DNA of 64,000 nucleotides from Hyphomicrobium sp. D-2 (lineage in GTDB: Bacteria; Pseudomonadota; Alphaproteobacteria; Rhizobiales; Hyphomicrobiaceae): assembly GCF_029872155.1 (NCBI RefSeq), contig NZ_JARXLA010000002.1:496001-560000 (forward strand). The letters are read 5' to 3'. Below are positions 16,104 to 24,759 of this stretch, in pieces (positions within the stretch are counted from its first letter, which is position 1; each line of letters begins with the position of its first letter). Position numbers and translations under genes: made by a program. Below the pieces are notes generated by a model. That model made no database searches. It was not told the origin of the DNA and saw only the letters and a list, made by a program, of their open reading frames with translations.

Positions 16104-17153
16104 GTGAAGAATTTTCGTTCATTTAGCGACACACGCCAAGATAAAAATTGCCGACACAACCAATCCAAGTGTTTAGGCAGCCGTAGTTCATACGGCGACA
16201 CAGCTTCCCGACTTCTCGTTGTCTCTGCTGCCGTGCTTCTGGTTGTCGCCAGCGCGGGTTTCGGAGCGCTGTTTGCGTGGCAGACCGGTAGCCGAAATGG
16301 CATCGCGCTCGGTGTGCTCTCGGTTGCGATGGCTCTAGGCCTCGAAATGGCCAAGCCGTTTGCGGTGAGCGGAGCATTGGGCTCGTTTCGAAGGTTCCGC
16401 ATCATAACAGGCATCGCGCTGTTATCGGTCGGGCTGTTGGCTGTGGGTTATTCGCTGCAAGCCGAGTTGACATATATGTCGGCGGCCCGCGGAGATCTGG
16501 CTGCAGCGCGGGCCACGGACGCGGCAGCCGTATCCCGTGCCGAGGCGCGTTACATGGCGGCTGTCGACGCGTTGGCCGAACTGAAGCCGGCCGGCACTTC
16601 CAAGAGCGCCACGGCGGCGTATCTGGCGCGCCGGGAAGCACTGGTCACTGAAGTGAGAAATGCTGAAGTGGACCGCAGGGCGGCGCCGGCAGAGATCGTG
16701 GCGGACCCAGGGGCAGATGCATTGGCAACTTACTCGGCTGCGCTGGGCTTCCAGTGGGATGCTCAGCAGCTGGGAAAATGGTTGCCGCTTGTCGGTGTGC
16801 TGGCTCTTGAGATCGGCGCGGCATTTGCCGTTGTGTTGGTCCAATCAGTGGCGCCGGCTGGATCAGGCGCTGGGCCAGCGGTGACGCAACAGGTGGGCCA
16901 ACAGACTATCGGCAGTCCGGATGTTGCGGTCCAGGACCAGCCGGCGGGGTCTGCCGAAACAGCCCGTGAACCGGGTAATGACGGCCCTGGCGGACCAGCT
17001 GCCCGGCGCGGGCTTACTGAGGTGCTGGCTGCTCTTCAGACTGGTGTGCATCAAGGTTCACAGCGGACCATTGCCCGAGCGCTGGGAACCTCGAAGTCAA
17101 CGGTATTGCGAGCCCAGCGTATGCTTGAGACACAGCAACTGAGAACCGCATGA
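16104..17153 (+). CDS. Four-TM membrane protein with C-terminal helix-turn-helix
   Basis: This 349-residue protein has four hydrophobic segments in its first 240 residues ('LLVVSAAVLLVVASAGFGALFAW', 'GIALGVLSVAMALGLEMAK', 'ITGIALLSVGLLAVGYSL', 'LPLVGVLALEIGAAFAVVLV'). A charged Ala-rich loop of about 90 residues lies between the third and fourth. It then has a Gln/Pro linker and a C-terminal HTH ('SQRTIARALGTSKSTVLRAQRML'). Such proteins may link a membrane signal to DNA or anchor replication. The GTG at 16104 was chosen because AGGAG lies eight bases upstream, and an ATG at 16083 is also in frame. No family name is recognised. It is separated from the structural genes by 96 bases. Confidence 0.72.
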   Translation: MKNFRSFSDTRQDKNCRHNQSKCLGSRSSYGDTASRLLVVSAAVLLVVASAGFGALFAWQTGSRNGIALGVLSVAMALGLEMAKPFAVSGALGSFRRFRIITGIALLSVGLLAVGYSLQAELTYMSAARGDLAAARATDAAAVSRAEARYMAAVDALAELKPAGTSKSATAAYLARREALVTEVRNAEVDRRAAPAEIVADPGADALATYSAALGFQWDAQQLGKWLPLVGVLALEIGAAFAVVLVQSVAPAGSGAGPAVTQQVGQQTIGSPDVAVQDQPAGSAETAREPGNDGPGGPAARRGLTEVLAALQTGVHQGSQRTIARALGTSKSTVLRAQRMLETQQLRTA

Positions 17154-17397
17154 CGTTTTGGGACGTCGCAAGCGGTTCAGCTCCCGATACGCCATTTTCG
17201 AATCGGGTTGCGGTTGTGATTTGAACAACGGATCGAAGCGGCGTTGCTGCGGCGTCAACAACGCAAGAGCGATGGGGCTGCTGTTGCTGAAATCGCAACG
17301 AATTGCGGGCAATAACGCAACCGCATGATTGTAGAAAAATCAATAAAAACAGTGCATTATGGCGTTATGTTAAATCAGACAAGAGAGAGCATGAGCC
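17154..17397. promoter_or_regulatory. Non-coding control region before the excision genes
   Basis: No gene is seen. It holds several related short words (aacgcaa at two places, gttgcgg, tcgcaacg) and an imperfect inverted repeat GCGTTG...CAACGC near 17241-17264. Such words could be binding sites for the HTH proteins encoded on either side or arm-type sites for the integrase. The right end is A/T-rich (17330-17370), as expected for a promoter. Confidence 0.35.
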
Positions 17398-17601
17398 ATG
17401 GCTTCAATCTTCCAGTGCCGCCTTGTAGACGTTGAGATCCTGTCTTTCACTTCGATCCTCGATACACCGCTCCGTGATCTGCCGGGTACTGTGTTTGCTA
17501 TCCGCTTGTTTGCGGGTCTCGACAACGAAACGGGTCTCCAGATTGGTCCTGTGTCGATCTACTTCTCGCGGGCCGAAGCTGACGCCTTGGCTTCACTCTG
17601 A
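17398..17601 (+). CDS. Small hypothetical protein
   Basis: This 67-residue protein has alternating hydrophobic residues typical of beta strands ('FQCRLVDVEILSFTSI', 'GTVFAIRLFAGLDNETGLQIGPVSIYFSRAEADAL'). The last part looks like a compact alpha/beta fold. There is no signal peptide. It follows an A/T-rich promoter-like region with 'agagagagc' upstream of the ATG and lies 82 bases before the excisionase-like gene. No family is recognised. Confidence 0.5.
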   Translation: MASIFQCRLVDVEILSFTSILDTPLRDLPGTVFAIRLFAGLDNETGLQIGPVSIYFSRAEADALASL

Positions 17602-17683
17602 CTTTTCGGTATCTCACCCTTACGGCATCGCGCCAACCTACCTCAGCATCCGGCTGGGGTGGACGCTTCAGGGGGAGAGTCCC

Positions 17684-18124
17684 ATGCGCGATCACGAATT
17701 GGATTCCGCTTCAAGTACGGCGGATTTGGTTGCGGAAGTCGAAGGTGTCGTTGCCGCCCTGCGAGGAGCCGCGGTCACCTTGGAGAAGTTGGCCCAGCTT
17801 CTGAAAGACCGGCCTGCCGCCAATCCGCTCTATGAAGTGTTTTTGACCGGCGAAGAGTTGTCGGCACGGTGGCGCCTCAAAGAACAGACGCTGGCAAACC
17901 AGCGAGCCGCCGGAGAAGGCATCCCCTACACGAAGCTGCCCAGTGGCTCCATTCGCTACAAGCTGGCTGACATTCTGGAAGCCGAGCGGGAGGGGCATAA
18001 GGGTTTTACCTGGTTCGCCCTCGAAAAGACTATTCGGAGGTTCCCCGGACTGGGCCCGAACACCCGTATCGCCCTTTGCAATTTTCTGCGGATAGAGAAC
18101 CGGCCACGGTTGCCGCGGCGGTAG
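17684..18124 (+). CDS. Excisionase-like HTH DNA-binding protein
   Basis: This 146-residue protein has an N-terminal acidic helix followed at about residues 53-105 by 'LTGEELSARWRLKEQTLANQRAAGEGIPYTKLPSGSIRYKLADILEAE'. That is the winged-helix pattern of the MerR-like excisionase/AlpA group (a helix with 'T-EELS-RW', a second helix, then a wing 'GIPY-KLPSG-IRYKLADI'). These proteins direct excision or control integrase expression. It is the last gene before the right attachment site, mirroring the integrase at the other end. The ATG at 17684 was chosen because 'gggggagag' lies just upstream; the frame is open further upstream but lacks family similarity. Confidence 0.75.
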   Translation: MRDHELDSASSTADLVAEVEGVVAALRGAAVTLEKLAQLLKDRPAANPLYEVFLTGEELSARWRLKEQTLANQRAAGEGIPYTKLPSGSIRYKLADILEAEREGHKGFTWFALEKTIRRFPGLGPNTRIALCNFLRIENRPRLPRR

Positions 18125-18218
18125 CATTCCAGAAGGATCAGCTGTTACCTGTATCAGTTTCCAGGTAACAAAACGCTGCCAGGAAGCTTGAGAAAAACGC
18201 CGTAAGTCATTGAAAACA

Positions 18219-18264
18219 ATGGTGGGCGGTACAAGGATTGAACTTGTGACCCCACGCGTGTGAA
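18219..18264 (-). repeat. Right attachment site within intact tRNA-Val
   Basis: These 46 bases are identical to 3976-4021. They cover the 3' half of the tRNA-Val gene and its CCA end, so the element restores a whole tRNA after insertion. Confidence 0.93.
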
Positions 18265-18294
18265 GCGTGTGCTCTACCGCTGAGCTAACCGCCC
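18220..18294 (-). tRNA. tRNA-Val(CAC)
   Basis: On the minus strand the sequence folds as a full cloverleaf: acceptor GGGCGGT with ACCGCCC, D-arm GCTC/GAGC, anticodon stem CACGC/GCGTG with loop TTCACAC (anticodon CAC, valine GUG codons), and T-arm CAAG-loop-CTTG. An encoded CCA follows discriminator A. Its 3' half is the integration target of the 14.2-kb element and was supplied by the element. Confidence 0.95.
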
Positions 18295-18458
18295 ATCCCG
18301 GCTGGATAAATCGCGATGCCGGTGCGCGAAGCACTCAACGTCGGCCGGGCGGCTCTTATGCGAGCCACGGGGCTCGACTGTCAAGCCTCTGTAAAAAAGA
18401 GGCTGTTGCCCGGCGCGTTAGGCGCCATTTGACGACGCCCGCGGGTTAGTGACCCTAG

Positions 18459-19466
18459 TTAGGGCAGCAGCTCGAACGAGCGCGCGATCTTGGGGAACTC
18501 GCCATCCACAACAGCGGCATCCTTCGGCGTGGCGATGCCAATCAGGCGATAATAGCCGCCATCGGGGCCGAGCAGCAGCGCTTGGTAAAGCTGAATTGGG
18601 CGCCCGTTGTCAGCGTCTGTCGCCGAGGCGGTCAGTTCGAATCCGCTGAGACCGCCGATGGTAACCGGGGTGGGCTTGCCGGGTTTGAAGTCGGCGAAGC
18701 CCGGCAAACTGCCCAGTAGTGCTACCGACTGCTTTGCAGGCTCCTGCAGCACGCGTTTATCGAGCGACGGCGCCACCATGAAGGCCGTGCGGGTTTCGCC
18801 AACCCGCTCCGGTTCCAGCCGACCGTCGAGCGTATAAAGCTTGCTGGTGCCGACCACGCGCCCGGCCTCCTTGAACGGCCCCAGATAGGAGAGCGCGTAA
18901 AGATCGCGGACGGCTGGCTTTTCGGTTGTCTTGGCGGTGGCGAGAACCTGTTCGATCTCTTTCGGCTTGATGCTGCCGTTGTCGAGCGAGCGCTGGGGGA
19001 CATTCACCGAGACGAGCACGGTCTGATCGTCGGTGCGGAATAGCACGAAGAACTTGGCATAGTTGCCCGCCTCCGACTTCTGCTGCGCGCGCATATAAAC
19101 ATGAGGCCCGCTGCGAGCCAGATTGCCGGAGGTGACGTCAGTGATGCCGCGCTTGAGCAACTCCTGCGCAGTGAAGCCCTGCGCCATCTTGTCATACTCT
19201 TTCGCAGGCGCCTCAAGGATGACGTAGGTCACGCCGGAGCGCTCGTTCTGGAAGCCAGCGAACAGCGGCGAGGGCGTATATTCTTCCGGCAGGTCGAGAA
19301 CGACACGGCTGTTTGGCGCCTGCTGCGGGGTGGCGTTTGCTGAAACCGCAGCAAAAAAGGCGCTCGACGTTATCACAAGCGCGATCAAAGCGTTGCGCGC
19401 GTGCCACGGATAAGCACGCCGAATACGATAAAGAGGCTGCGTAAAAGGCAGTGCTTTTGGAAGCAT
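18459..19466 (-). CDS. Exported protein of unknown function
   Basis: This protein of about 335 residues has a signal peptide: after a basic start ('YRIRRAYPWHARN') comes the hydrophobic stretch 'ALIALVITSSAFFAAVSANA', cleaved probably after ANA near residue 45. The mature part is beta-rich, with 'VVLDLPEEYTPSPLFAGFQNE', a 'KEIEQVLATAK' helix, and a second half-repeat of similar look ('RTAFMVAPSLDKRVL', 'LPGFADFKPGKPTPVTIGGLSGFELTASA'). I recognise no named family. It is likely periplasmic. The ATG at 19466 was chosen because upstream codons add a segment without signal-peptide character. It is divergent from the RND transporter gene, with a 241-base intergenic region. Confidence 0.75.
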   Translation of the reverse strand: MLPKALPFTQPLYRIRRAYPWHARNALIALVITSSAFFAAVSANATPQQAPNSRVVLDLPEEYTPSPLFAGFQNERSGVTYVILEAPAKEYDKMAQGFTAQELLKRGITDVTSGNLARSGPHVYMRAQQKSEAGNYAKFFVLFRTDDQTVLVSVNVPQRSLDNGSIKPKEIEQVLATAKTTEKPAVRDLYALSYLGPFKEAGRVVGTSKLYTLDGRLEPERVGETRTAFMVAPSLDKRVLQEPAKQSVALLGSLPGFADFKPGKPTPVTIGGLSGFELTASATDADNGRPIQLYQALLLGPDGGYYRLIGIATPKDAAVVDGEFPKIARSFELLP

Positions 19467-19707
19467 GGAAGAGTATCCGACCCGATTTCTCGGGCGAAAG
19501 GAACGGTTTGTTGCGGCCATAATGGGGCGCGGCAAGCGGATTGTGCGGGCTGCACTGGGGCCTTCACAGGGTATCCGGCAAATGCAACCATCCGCCCGCG
19601 CCGCTTGATTCCGCACGGTGCCCAGCCGACTTTCCTGGACGGAACAACACACCGGCGCAGCTGAGCGTAGCCAAAGAAGAGCGATAGCAAGCGCCGACGG
19701 GGGAACC

Positions 19708-22101
19708 ATGGATAGCGACAGGGAAGAGCCGCGTCGGTTTATGTATTCGTTCGGGATTGATCGTCTCGGACTGGTCGCACTTAAGGCGCCATATGTTTCG
19801 GCGTTTCTCATTGCGGTGCTGACGGCGCTGGCCGCCTGGAGTGCGATGAATCTGAAGGTGGATGATTCCCTTTCGGAGCTGTTCCGCACCAATACCGAAG
19901 AATTCCGCCGTTATGAGGAGATCGATCGGCGCTTCCCTTCCAGCGAATATGACGTGCTGGTTGTAGTTGAGGGCAAGGATCTGCTGACCCGCGAGCGGCT
20001 GGAGACCTTTGGTGGATTGACCACCGAGCTCCAGCTTGTCGACGGCGTTTCCGGTCTCGTGTCGATGATGTCGGCGCGCGACAAGCCGGATGCAAATGGC
20101 TATGCGCCGCCGCTGGTGCCGGATGAGATGCCCGAGGATGACGCGGCATTCGCCGGCATCGTCAATGCGCTCAAATCGAACGACATCGTGAAGGGCAAGT
20201 TCCTCTCCGACGACGGTGAGCTGGCGATGATCGTCATCGCGCTCGACCGCAAGATCGTTGAGGAGCGTGGTTCCGCTGCCGTGATTGGCGAAATCAATGA
20301 AGCCGCCTCGCGCGAGCTTGAGGGCACGGGGCTTTCGGCCAAGCTCACCGGTGCGCCGGTGATGCAACTTGAAATCCGCAACGCGGTGGAGCGCGACCGC
20401 TTTGTCTATAACGGTCTGGGCTTTCTGGTCGGCATCGGCATTGCGTATCTGTTCTTCCGCCGCCTGTCGCTGACGTTGATTGTGGTAGCGGGGCCCGCCA
20501 TCGCGATCCTGTGGACGCTGGGCATGATCGGGGCGATGGACTTCCGCCTCAACCTGTTCATCAACGTCATCACGCCGCTGATCCTGGTCTCGGGTTTTTC
20601 AGACTCCATGCACCTCGTCATGTCGATCCGGCGTGACGTGCTGGCCGGGATGAACCGCTTTCAGGCTGCGCGCAATGCGGTGCTGGATGTGGCGCCTGCG
20701 TGTTTGCTGACGGCGATGAATGCCTGTCTTGCGATCATTTCGTTCCAGTTTGCGGATAGCGCGCTGATCCGCACCTTCGGCATCGCCGCGCTGATGGCGG
20801 TGTGCATTTCCTATCTGGCGGTTGCGGTGGTGGTGCCGACGCTGGCGGCGCTGCTGGTGCGCGAGGAAAAGCAGCCGGTTGCCGCCGTCGCCGATACGCA
20901 CGGCGACGAAACCGGCGGTGTCGGCAAGCTGCAGCACATCACCGATGGCATCGTGCGCACTGTGGCCAACAACGCCACGGCGTTCTTCGCCGCGTCGGTG
21001 ATTACGGTGATCCTGTGCGGCATCGCCTATACACAACTCAAGCCGCATTACCGCCTCGCCGATCAGGTTCCCGACAAGGAGCAGGCGCTGGCTGCGACCG
21101 GCCGCATCGACGAAAAGCTGACCGGCGCCAATCCCGTGCACATCATGATCCGCTGGACGGGGGATCAGTCGCTGTACGATCCTTCGACGCTGGAGGCGAT
21201 TGCGCAGGCCCATACCGCGGTGGAGCAGCGCGTCGGCCTTGGCAACGTGTGGTCGCTGGAAAGTCTGCGTCGCTGGTTGGCGGCTGCGGGTGATGCCAGC
21301 ATCGAGAACGTGAAGAAATACGTCGGCATTCTGCCCGATCACCTCGTGCGGCGGTTCATCTCCGCCGACGAGAAGGCTGTGCTGGTAACGGCGCGTCTGC
21401 CGGACGTTGATGCCAGTGAGATCCTGCCCGTGGTGGACCGGCTCGACGCCGAGCTGGAGCCGGTTCGGTTGGCCAATCCCGGTTATGAGTTTTCAGTGAC
21501 CGGCCTGCCAGCCATCGCGGCGCGCAACTCTGCCGGGCTGATCTGGGAGCTGAACTGGGGCCTCGTCGGCGACATGTTCGTGATCTTCGTGTTCTTGGGC
21601 TTTGCGCTGCGGTCGGTGCTGGTGGGCTTCTCAGCTGTTATGCCGTCGCTGTTCCCGATTTTCGCGACGGGAGCCATTTTGTGGGCCACGGGACAGGGAT
21701 TGCAGTTCGCGTCGATTGTGGCGATCACGGTAGCGTTCTCGCTGGCGATCGACTCCACCATTCACTTCCTCAACCGTTACTGCCTTGAGGAAGACCGCAT
21801 GGGGCCGAGCGCAACGCCCTACCAGGTGCTGATGAGCGCTGCCCATCACATCGGGCCGCCCGTGGTTCTGACCACCATCGTGCTGGCGCTTGGCCTCGGC
21901 GTAACGATGCTCTCGCACCTGCCGTCGCTGCGCCTGTTTGGTGAACTGGCGGCGGTGTGTCTGTTCGCGTCGCTGATCGGTCAGCTTGTCATTTTGCCGG
22001 CGGCGCTGATGGTGGGTCGCAAGCTGTTTCCGCGCCGGGATCGCGACGGCGCCGCGCCGCAGTCAGATGAAGCGGCGACGTCGGGCTCGGTCAGCTCGTA
22101 A
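19708..22101 (+). CDS. RND/MMPL-superfamily transporter
   Basis: This 797-residue inner-membrane protein has the two-fold RND layout: TM1 at about residues 29-48, a large periplasmic domain (50-230), a five-helix bundle with the sterol-sensing-like segment 'NLFINVITPLILVSGFSDSMHLVM', then a second half with TM7 near 430, a second periplasmic domain and a helix bundle containing 'ASIVAITVAFSLAIDSTIHFLNRY'. Such proton-driven exporters move hydrophobic substrates or lipids. The substrate is unknown, and no periplasmic adaptor or outer-membrane channel gene lies beside it, which fits the single-gene MMPL type rather than AcrB. It has the ATG at 19708 with 'gggggaacc' in front. The divergent exported protein may share its control region. 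Confidence 0.88.
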   Translation: MDSDREEPRRFMYSFGIDRLGLVALKAPYVSAFLIAVLTALAAWSAMNLKVDDSLSELFRTNTEEFRRYEEIDRRFPSSEYDVLVVVEGKDLLTRERLETFGGLTTELQLVDGVSGLVSMMSARDKPDANGYAPPLVPDEMPEDDAAFAGIVNALKSNDIVKGKFLSDDGELAMIVIALDRKIVEERGSAAVIGEINEAASRELEGTGLSAKLTGAPVMQLEIRNAVERDRFVYNGLGFLVGIGIAYLFFRRLSLTLIVVAGPAIAILWTLGMIGAMDFRLNLFINVITPLILVSGFSDSMHLVMSIRRDVLAGMNRFQAARNAVLDVAPACLLTAMNACLAIISFQFADSALIRTFGIAALMAVCISYLAVAVVVPTLAALLVREEKQPVAAVADTHGDETGGVGKLQHITDGIVRTVANNATAFFAASVITVILCGIAYTQLKPHYRLADQVPDKEQALAATGRIDEKLTGANPVHIMIRWTGDQSLYDPSTLEAIAQAHTAVEQRVGLGNVWSLESLRRWLAAAGDASIENVKKYVGILPDHLVRRFISADEKAVLVTARLPDVDASEILPVVDRLDAELEPVRLANPGYEFSVTGLPAIAARNSAGLIWELNWGLVGDMFVIFVFLGFALRSVLVGFSAVMPSLFPIFATGAILWATGQGLQFASIVAITVAFSLAIDSTIHFLNRYCLEEDRMGPSATPYQVLMSAAHHIGPPVVLTTIVLALGLGVTMLSHLPSLRLFGELAAVCLFASLIGQLVILPAALMVGRKLFPRRDRDGAAPQSDEAATSGSVSS

Positions 22102-22151
22102 GGGCTGTCACGCTGCACACACAGGGCAGCTCCATGAAGCGATAGACAAAC

Positions 22152-22191
22152 GAACGGGCGCCGCAGATGCTGCAGCGCCCGTTCGGCGTTC
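22152..22191. terminator. Hairpin between convergent RND transporter and gph genes
   Basis: A 10-bp perfect inverted repeat (GAACGGGCGC and its complement) encloses a second small CGCA/TGCA-type stem. It lies 50 bases after the RND stop. It lacks a U-tract, so intrinsic termination is uncertain. Confidence 0.4.
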
Positions 22192-22247
22192 TAATGGTCG
22201 ATGTGAAACGTCAGCGGTGTCGCTCTGTCCGGCGCACCGCGCCGAGC

Positions 22248-22271
22248 CCCATTGAGCGCGCGCTCAATGGG
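22248..22271 (-). repeat. 24-bp perfect palindrome across the gph stop codon
   Basis: CCCATTGAGCGC followed directly by its complement forms an uninterrupted 24-bp palindrome. The stop codon of the gph gene lies within the right arm. It could be a dyad-binding site or an mRNA 3'-end structure. Confidence 0.6.
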
Positions 22272-23004
22272 CGACGGCGCGCGCCAGACGTGAGCGTTCG
22301 TCAGCGTCGGCGGTGGCAACGTTCGTCTGCTGCCTGCGGGAAACCAGCATCCCGATGGCCTGTTCCAGCTCGGCAAAGTGTTCGATCACGGCATCGGGGC
22401 TGAAGGCCTGCACCGGCGTTTCCGTGTAGCCGAAGGTGACACCGATAACCGGAACGCTGGCAGCTTTGGCGGCCGCGATGTCGACGTTGGTGTCGCCGAC
22501 CATGATGGCGTGCGATCTGTCACCACCGGCCAGAGCAATGGTGCCGAGCAGTGCGCCGGGATCGGGCTTGGAAACCGGAAACGTGTCGCGTCCGGCAATG
22601 GCGGTGAAGTAATGCGTCATGTCGAGGGCATCGAGCAGGCGCTGCGCCATGCCTTCCATCTTGTTGGTGCACACAGCCAGCCGCACGCCTTCCGCGCGCA
22701 ATTTCTGCAACGCCGGCACGACGCCCGCAAACGGCCGGCTGTCGGTGGCGATATTGGCGCTGTAGAAATCGAGATAGCGTTTCAGCAGTTCTGCGCGCTC
22801 AGCTTCGCTCAGCTTTTCGCAGGCGGGCCCGATGGCCTTTTCGATCATGTGTTTGGCGCCGTGGCCGACAAACGGGCGCAGCGTGGCCGCATCAACCCGA
22901 GGCAGCCCCAAATGGTCCAGCACGTGATTGGTGGAGGCGATGAGATCGGGGGCGCTGTCAACCAGCGTGCCGTCAAGGTCGAAAACAAGGGTTAAATCGG
23001 TCAT
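22264..23004 (-). CDS. gph: Phosphoglycolate phosphatase (HAD family)
   Basis: This 246-residue HAD hydrolase removes phosphate from 2-phosphoglycolate, a product of DNA repair and Rubisco-type chemistry. HAD motif I 'FDLDGTLVDSAPDL' (residues 8-21, nucleophile D9, acid/base D11) is complete. Motif II is 'AVCTNK' near 117, motif III the lysine in 'FPVSKPDPGAL', and motif IV 'MVGDTNVDIAAAK' near 177. The cap domain inserted after motif I fits the Gph/PGP group. Substrate assignment is by family resemblance, and broad-specificity HAD phosphatases look similar. The ATG at 23004 is at the family start, just before the motif. It is divergent from the gabD-like gene. Confidence 0.85.
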   Translation of the reverse strand: MTDLTLVFDLDGTLVDSAPDLIASTNHVLDHLGLPRVDAATLRPFVGHGAKHMIEKAIGPACEKLSEAERAELLKRYLDFYSANIATDSRPFAGVVPALQKLRAEGVRLAVCTNKMEGMAQRLLDALDMTHYFTAIAGRDTFPVSKPDPGALLGTIALAGGDRSHAIMVGDTNVDIAAAKAASVPVIGVTFGYTETPVQAFSPDAVIEHFAELEQAIGMLVSRRQQTNVATADADERSRLARAVAH

Positions 23005-23130
23005 GGACCCTCGGTTGACAGAATTCTGCGGCGCCGGTGCGGCGAAGCGACGGGGCTGTTCACCTTGCAACCCCGGGGGGTGCATCCTAGACAATGCTTT
23101 CCCAGCCTGCTGTTGCTAATCGGTGCCGCC

Positions 23131-24576
23131 ATGGACAAAAAGGTCATCACGCTTCTCAGGACACAATGCTTCATCGACGGGGCGTGGGTCGGTGAGCCGC
23201 GTATGCCGGTCATTGATAAGGCCACAGGCGCAGAAATCGCGCGTGTGCCGGACCTGGGCGCAGCGGACGCGGAGCGCGCCGTCGAGGCTGCCCACCGCGC
23301 ATTTCCCGCATGGTCGAAGCTGCTGGCCAAGGAACGCTCGGCGATCCTGCGGCGCTGGTTTGAGCTGATCGTGGAACATGCCGACGAACTTGGTCTGCTG
23401 CTGAGCCAGGAGCAGGGCAAGCCGCTGGCGGAAGCGCGCAGCGAAATCCGCTATGGCGCGGCCTATGTTGAGCTGTTCGCCGAAGAGGCAAAGCGCGTGT
23501 GCGGCGAGGTGATCGCCACACACAAGAAGGATGCGCGCGTGCTGGTGTTGCGGCAGCCCATCGGTGTCGTCGGTGCAATCACGCCGTGGAATTTTCCCTC
23601 GGCCATGATCACGCGCAAGGTTTCGCCCGCGCTTGCTGCCGGGTGCACCGTGGTGGTGAAGCCCGCCGAGGACACGCCGCTTTCAGCTCTCGCACTGGCG
23701 GAACTGGCGCAGCGTGCCGGTGTGCCGAAGGGCGTGTTTAACGTCGTGACGACAAGCGATCCAGCACCCGTTGGTCGTGTGCTGACGGAAAGCCCGCTGG
23801 TGCGCATGATCACGTTCACCGGTTCTACCGAGGTGGGCAAGATCCTGATGCGGCAGGCGGCCAGTACGGTGAAGCGTGTCGGCATGGAGCTGGGCGGCAA
23901 CGCGCCGTTTATCGTGTTCGATGATGCGGATCTCGACCGCGCGATAGCGGGCGCGATGGCGTCGAAGTTCCGCAACGCCGGCCAGACTTGCGTGTGCGCC
24001 AACCGCATTCTGGTGCAGGACGGCATCTATGATGCATTCGCAGCCAGGCTTACCGAAGCTGTGCGCGAGCTTCGCGTCGGGCCGGGCACTGAGACCGGTG
24101 TAACGGTTGGCCCGCTCATCAGCAGCGACGCGGTGCGCAAGGTCGAGCAGCACGTGGCCGATGCGGTGGCGCACGGTGCAAAGGTTGTGATTGGCGGCAA
24201 GCCTGCTCCGATCGGCGGCAATTTCTTCGAGCCAACCGTGATGACCGGCTGCACGACGGACATGCGTATCGCGCACGAGGAAACGTTCGGGCCGGTGGCG
24301 CCTCTGTTTCGTTTCTCCACCGAGGAGGAAGCGCTGCGGATCGCCAACGATACGCCGTTCGGGCTCGCCGCCTACTTCTTCTCGCGCGACATGGGCCGCT
24401 GCTGGCGCGTGGCGGAGGCCCTGGAATACGGCATCGTGGGTGTCAACGAGGGCATCACCTCGACCGAGATTGCGCCGTTTGGCGGCCTGAAGGAAAGCGG
24501 CATCGGCCGCGAGGGCTCGCACCACGGCATCGAGGAGTTCCTTGAGATGAAGTACACGCTGATGGGCGGCCTCTGA
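23131..24576 (+). CDS. gabD: NAD(P)+-dependent succinate-semialdehyde dehydrogenase-like
   Basis: This 481-residue aldehyde dehydrogenase resembles GabD, which oxidises succinate semialdehyde to succinate in GABA and related catabolism. It shows 'GVVGAITPWNFPSAMITRK' (cofactor-binding loop with the catalytic asparagine), 'FTGSTEVGKILM', the general base glutamate in 'GMELGGNAPF' (about E253), the nucleophile cysteine in 'NAGQTCVC' (about C287) and 'HEETFGPVAPLF'. The C-terminal 'GGLKESGIGREGSHHGIEEFLEMKYT' is typical of GabD. Relatives acting on glutarate semialdehyde cannot be excluded. The start at 23131 was chosen because the family alignment begins there. The following gene (rpiA) is separated by 183 bases. 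Confidence 0.88.
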   Translation: MDKKVITLLRTQCFIDGAWVGEPRMPVIDKATGAEIARVPDLGAADAERAVEAAHRAFPAWSKLLAKERSAILRRWFELIVEHADELGLLLSQEQGKPLAEARSEIRYGAAYVELFAEEAKRVCGEVIATHKKDARVLVLRQPIGVVGAITPWNFPSAMITRKVSPALAAGCTVVVKPAEDTPLSALALAELAQRAGVPKGVFNVVTTSDPAPVGRVLTESPLVRMITFTGSTEVGKILMRQAASTVKRVGMELGGNAPFIVFDDADLDRAIAGAMASKFRNAGQTCVCANRILVQDGIYDAFAARLTEAVRELRVGPGTETGVTVGPLISSDAVRKVEQHVADAVAHGAKVVIGGKPAPIGGNFFEPTVMTGCTTDMRIAHEETFGPVAPLFRFSTEEEALRIANDTPFGLAAYFFSRDMGRCWRVAEALEYGIVGVNEGITSTEIAPFGGLKESGIGREGSHHGIEEFLEMKYTLMGGL

Positions 24577-24759
24577 CGGCGCGTTTTGGCGCAACGTCGG
24601 TGCGGTGTATTTGCCGGGGAATTAACAGTTTGCAGGGATAGGCAACTCAGGCGTCGGCGGCTTTGCCTGGCGGCGCCCGCTGACGCGTTTTCCTTGCCTA
24701 TTGAGCGCGGGCCGCGTACGGCAGCGCAATGCAAACGCCAATCTCTGGGGAGAGCCACG

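Larger units (their letters stand above)
3976..18264. mobile_element. 14.2-kb integrated phage-like element in tRNA-Val
   Basis: Two exact 46-bp copies (3976-4021 and 18219-18264) of the 3' part of tRNA-Val(CAC) bound the segment. The intact tRNA is at the right end and the displaced 3' fragment at the left end, beside a tyrosine integrase, which is the classic tRNA-integration geometry. Inside are a DUF3987 gene, a small-terminase-like gene, several co-directional phage-type genes and an excisionase-like gene at the right end. Nearly all genes point rightward. I cannot recognise a large terminase, portal, capsid, protease, tail or lysis gene. It is therefore either a decayed prophage or a satellite-like element that depends on a helper. 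Confidence 0.9.

Noticed and set aside
17154-17397. Possible CRISPR-like array from recurring gcaa/ttgc words
   Set aside because: The words are too short and not evenly spaced; no repeat-spacer pattern exists anywhere in the window, and no cas genes were seen.
19618-19707. Extended N-terminus of the RND transporter from an upstream ATG
   Set aside because: The added 30 residues have no transporter character, and the ATG at 19708 has its own ribosome site.
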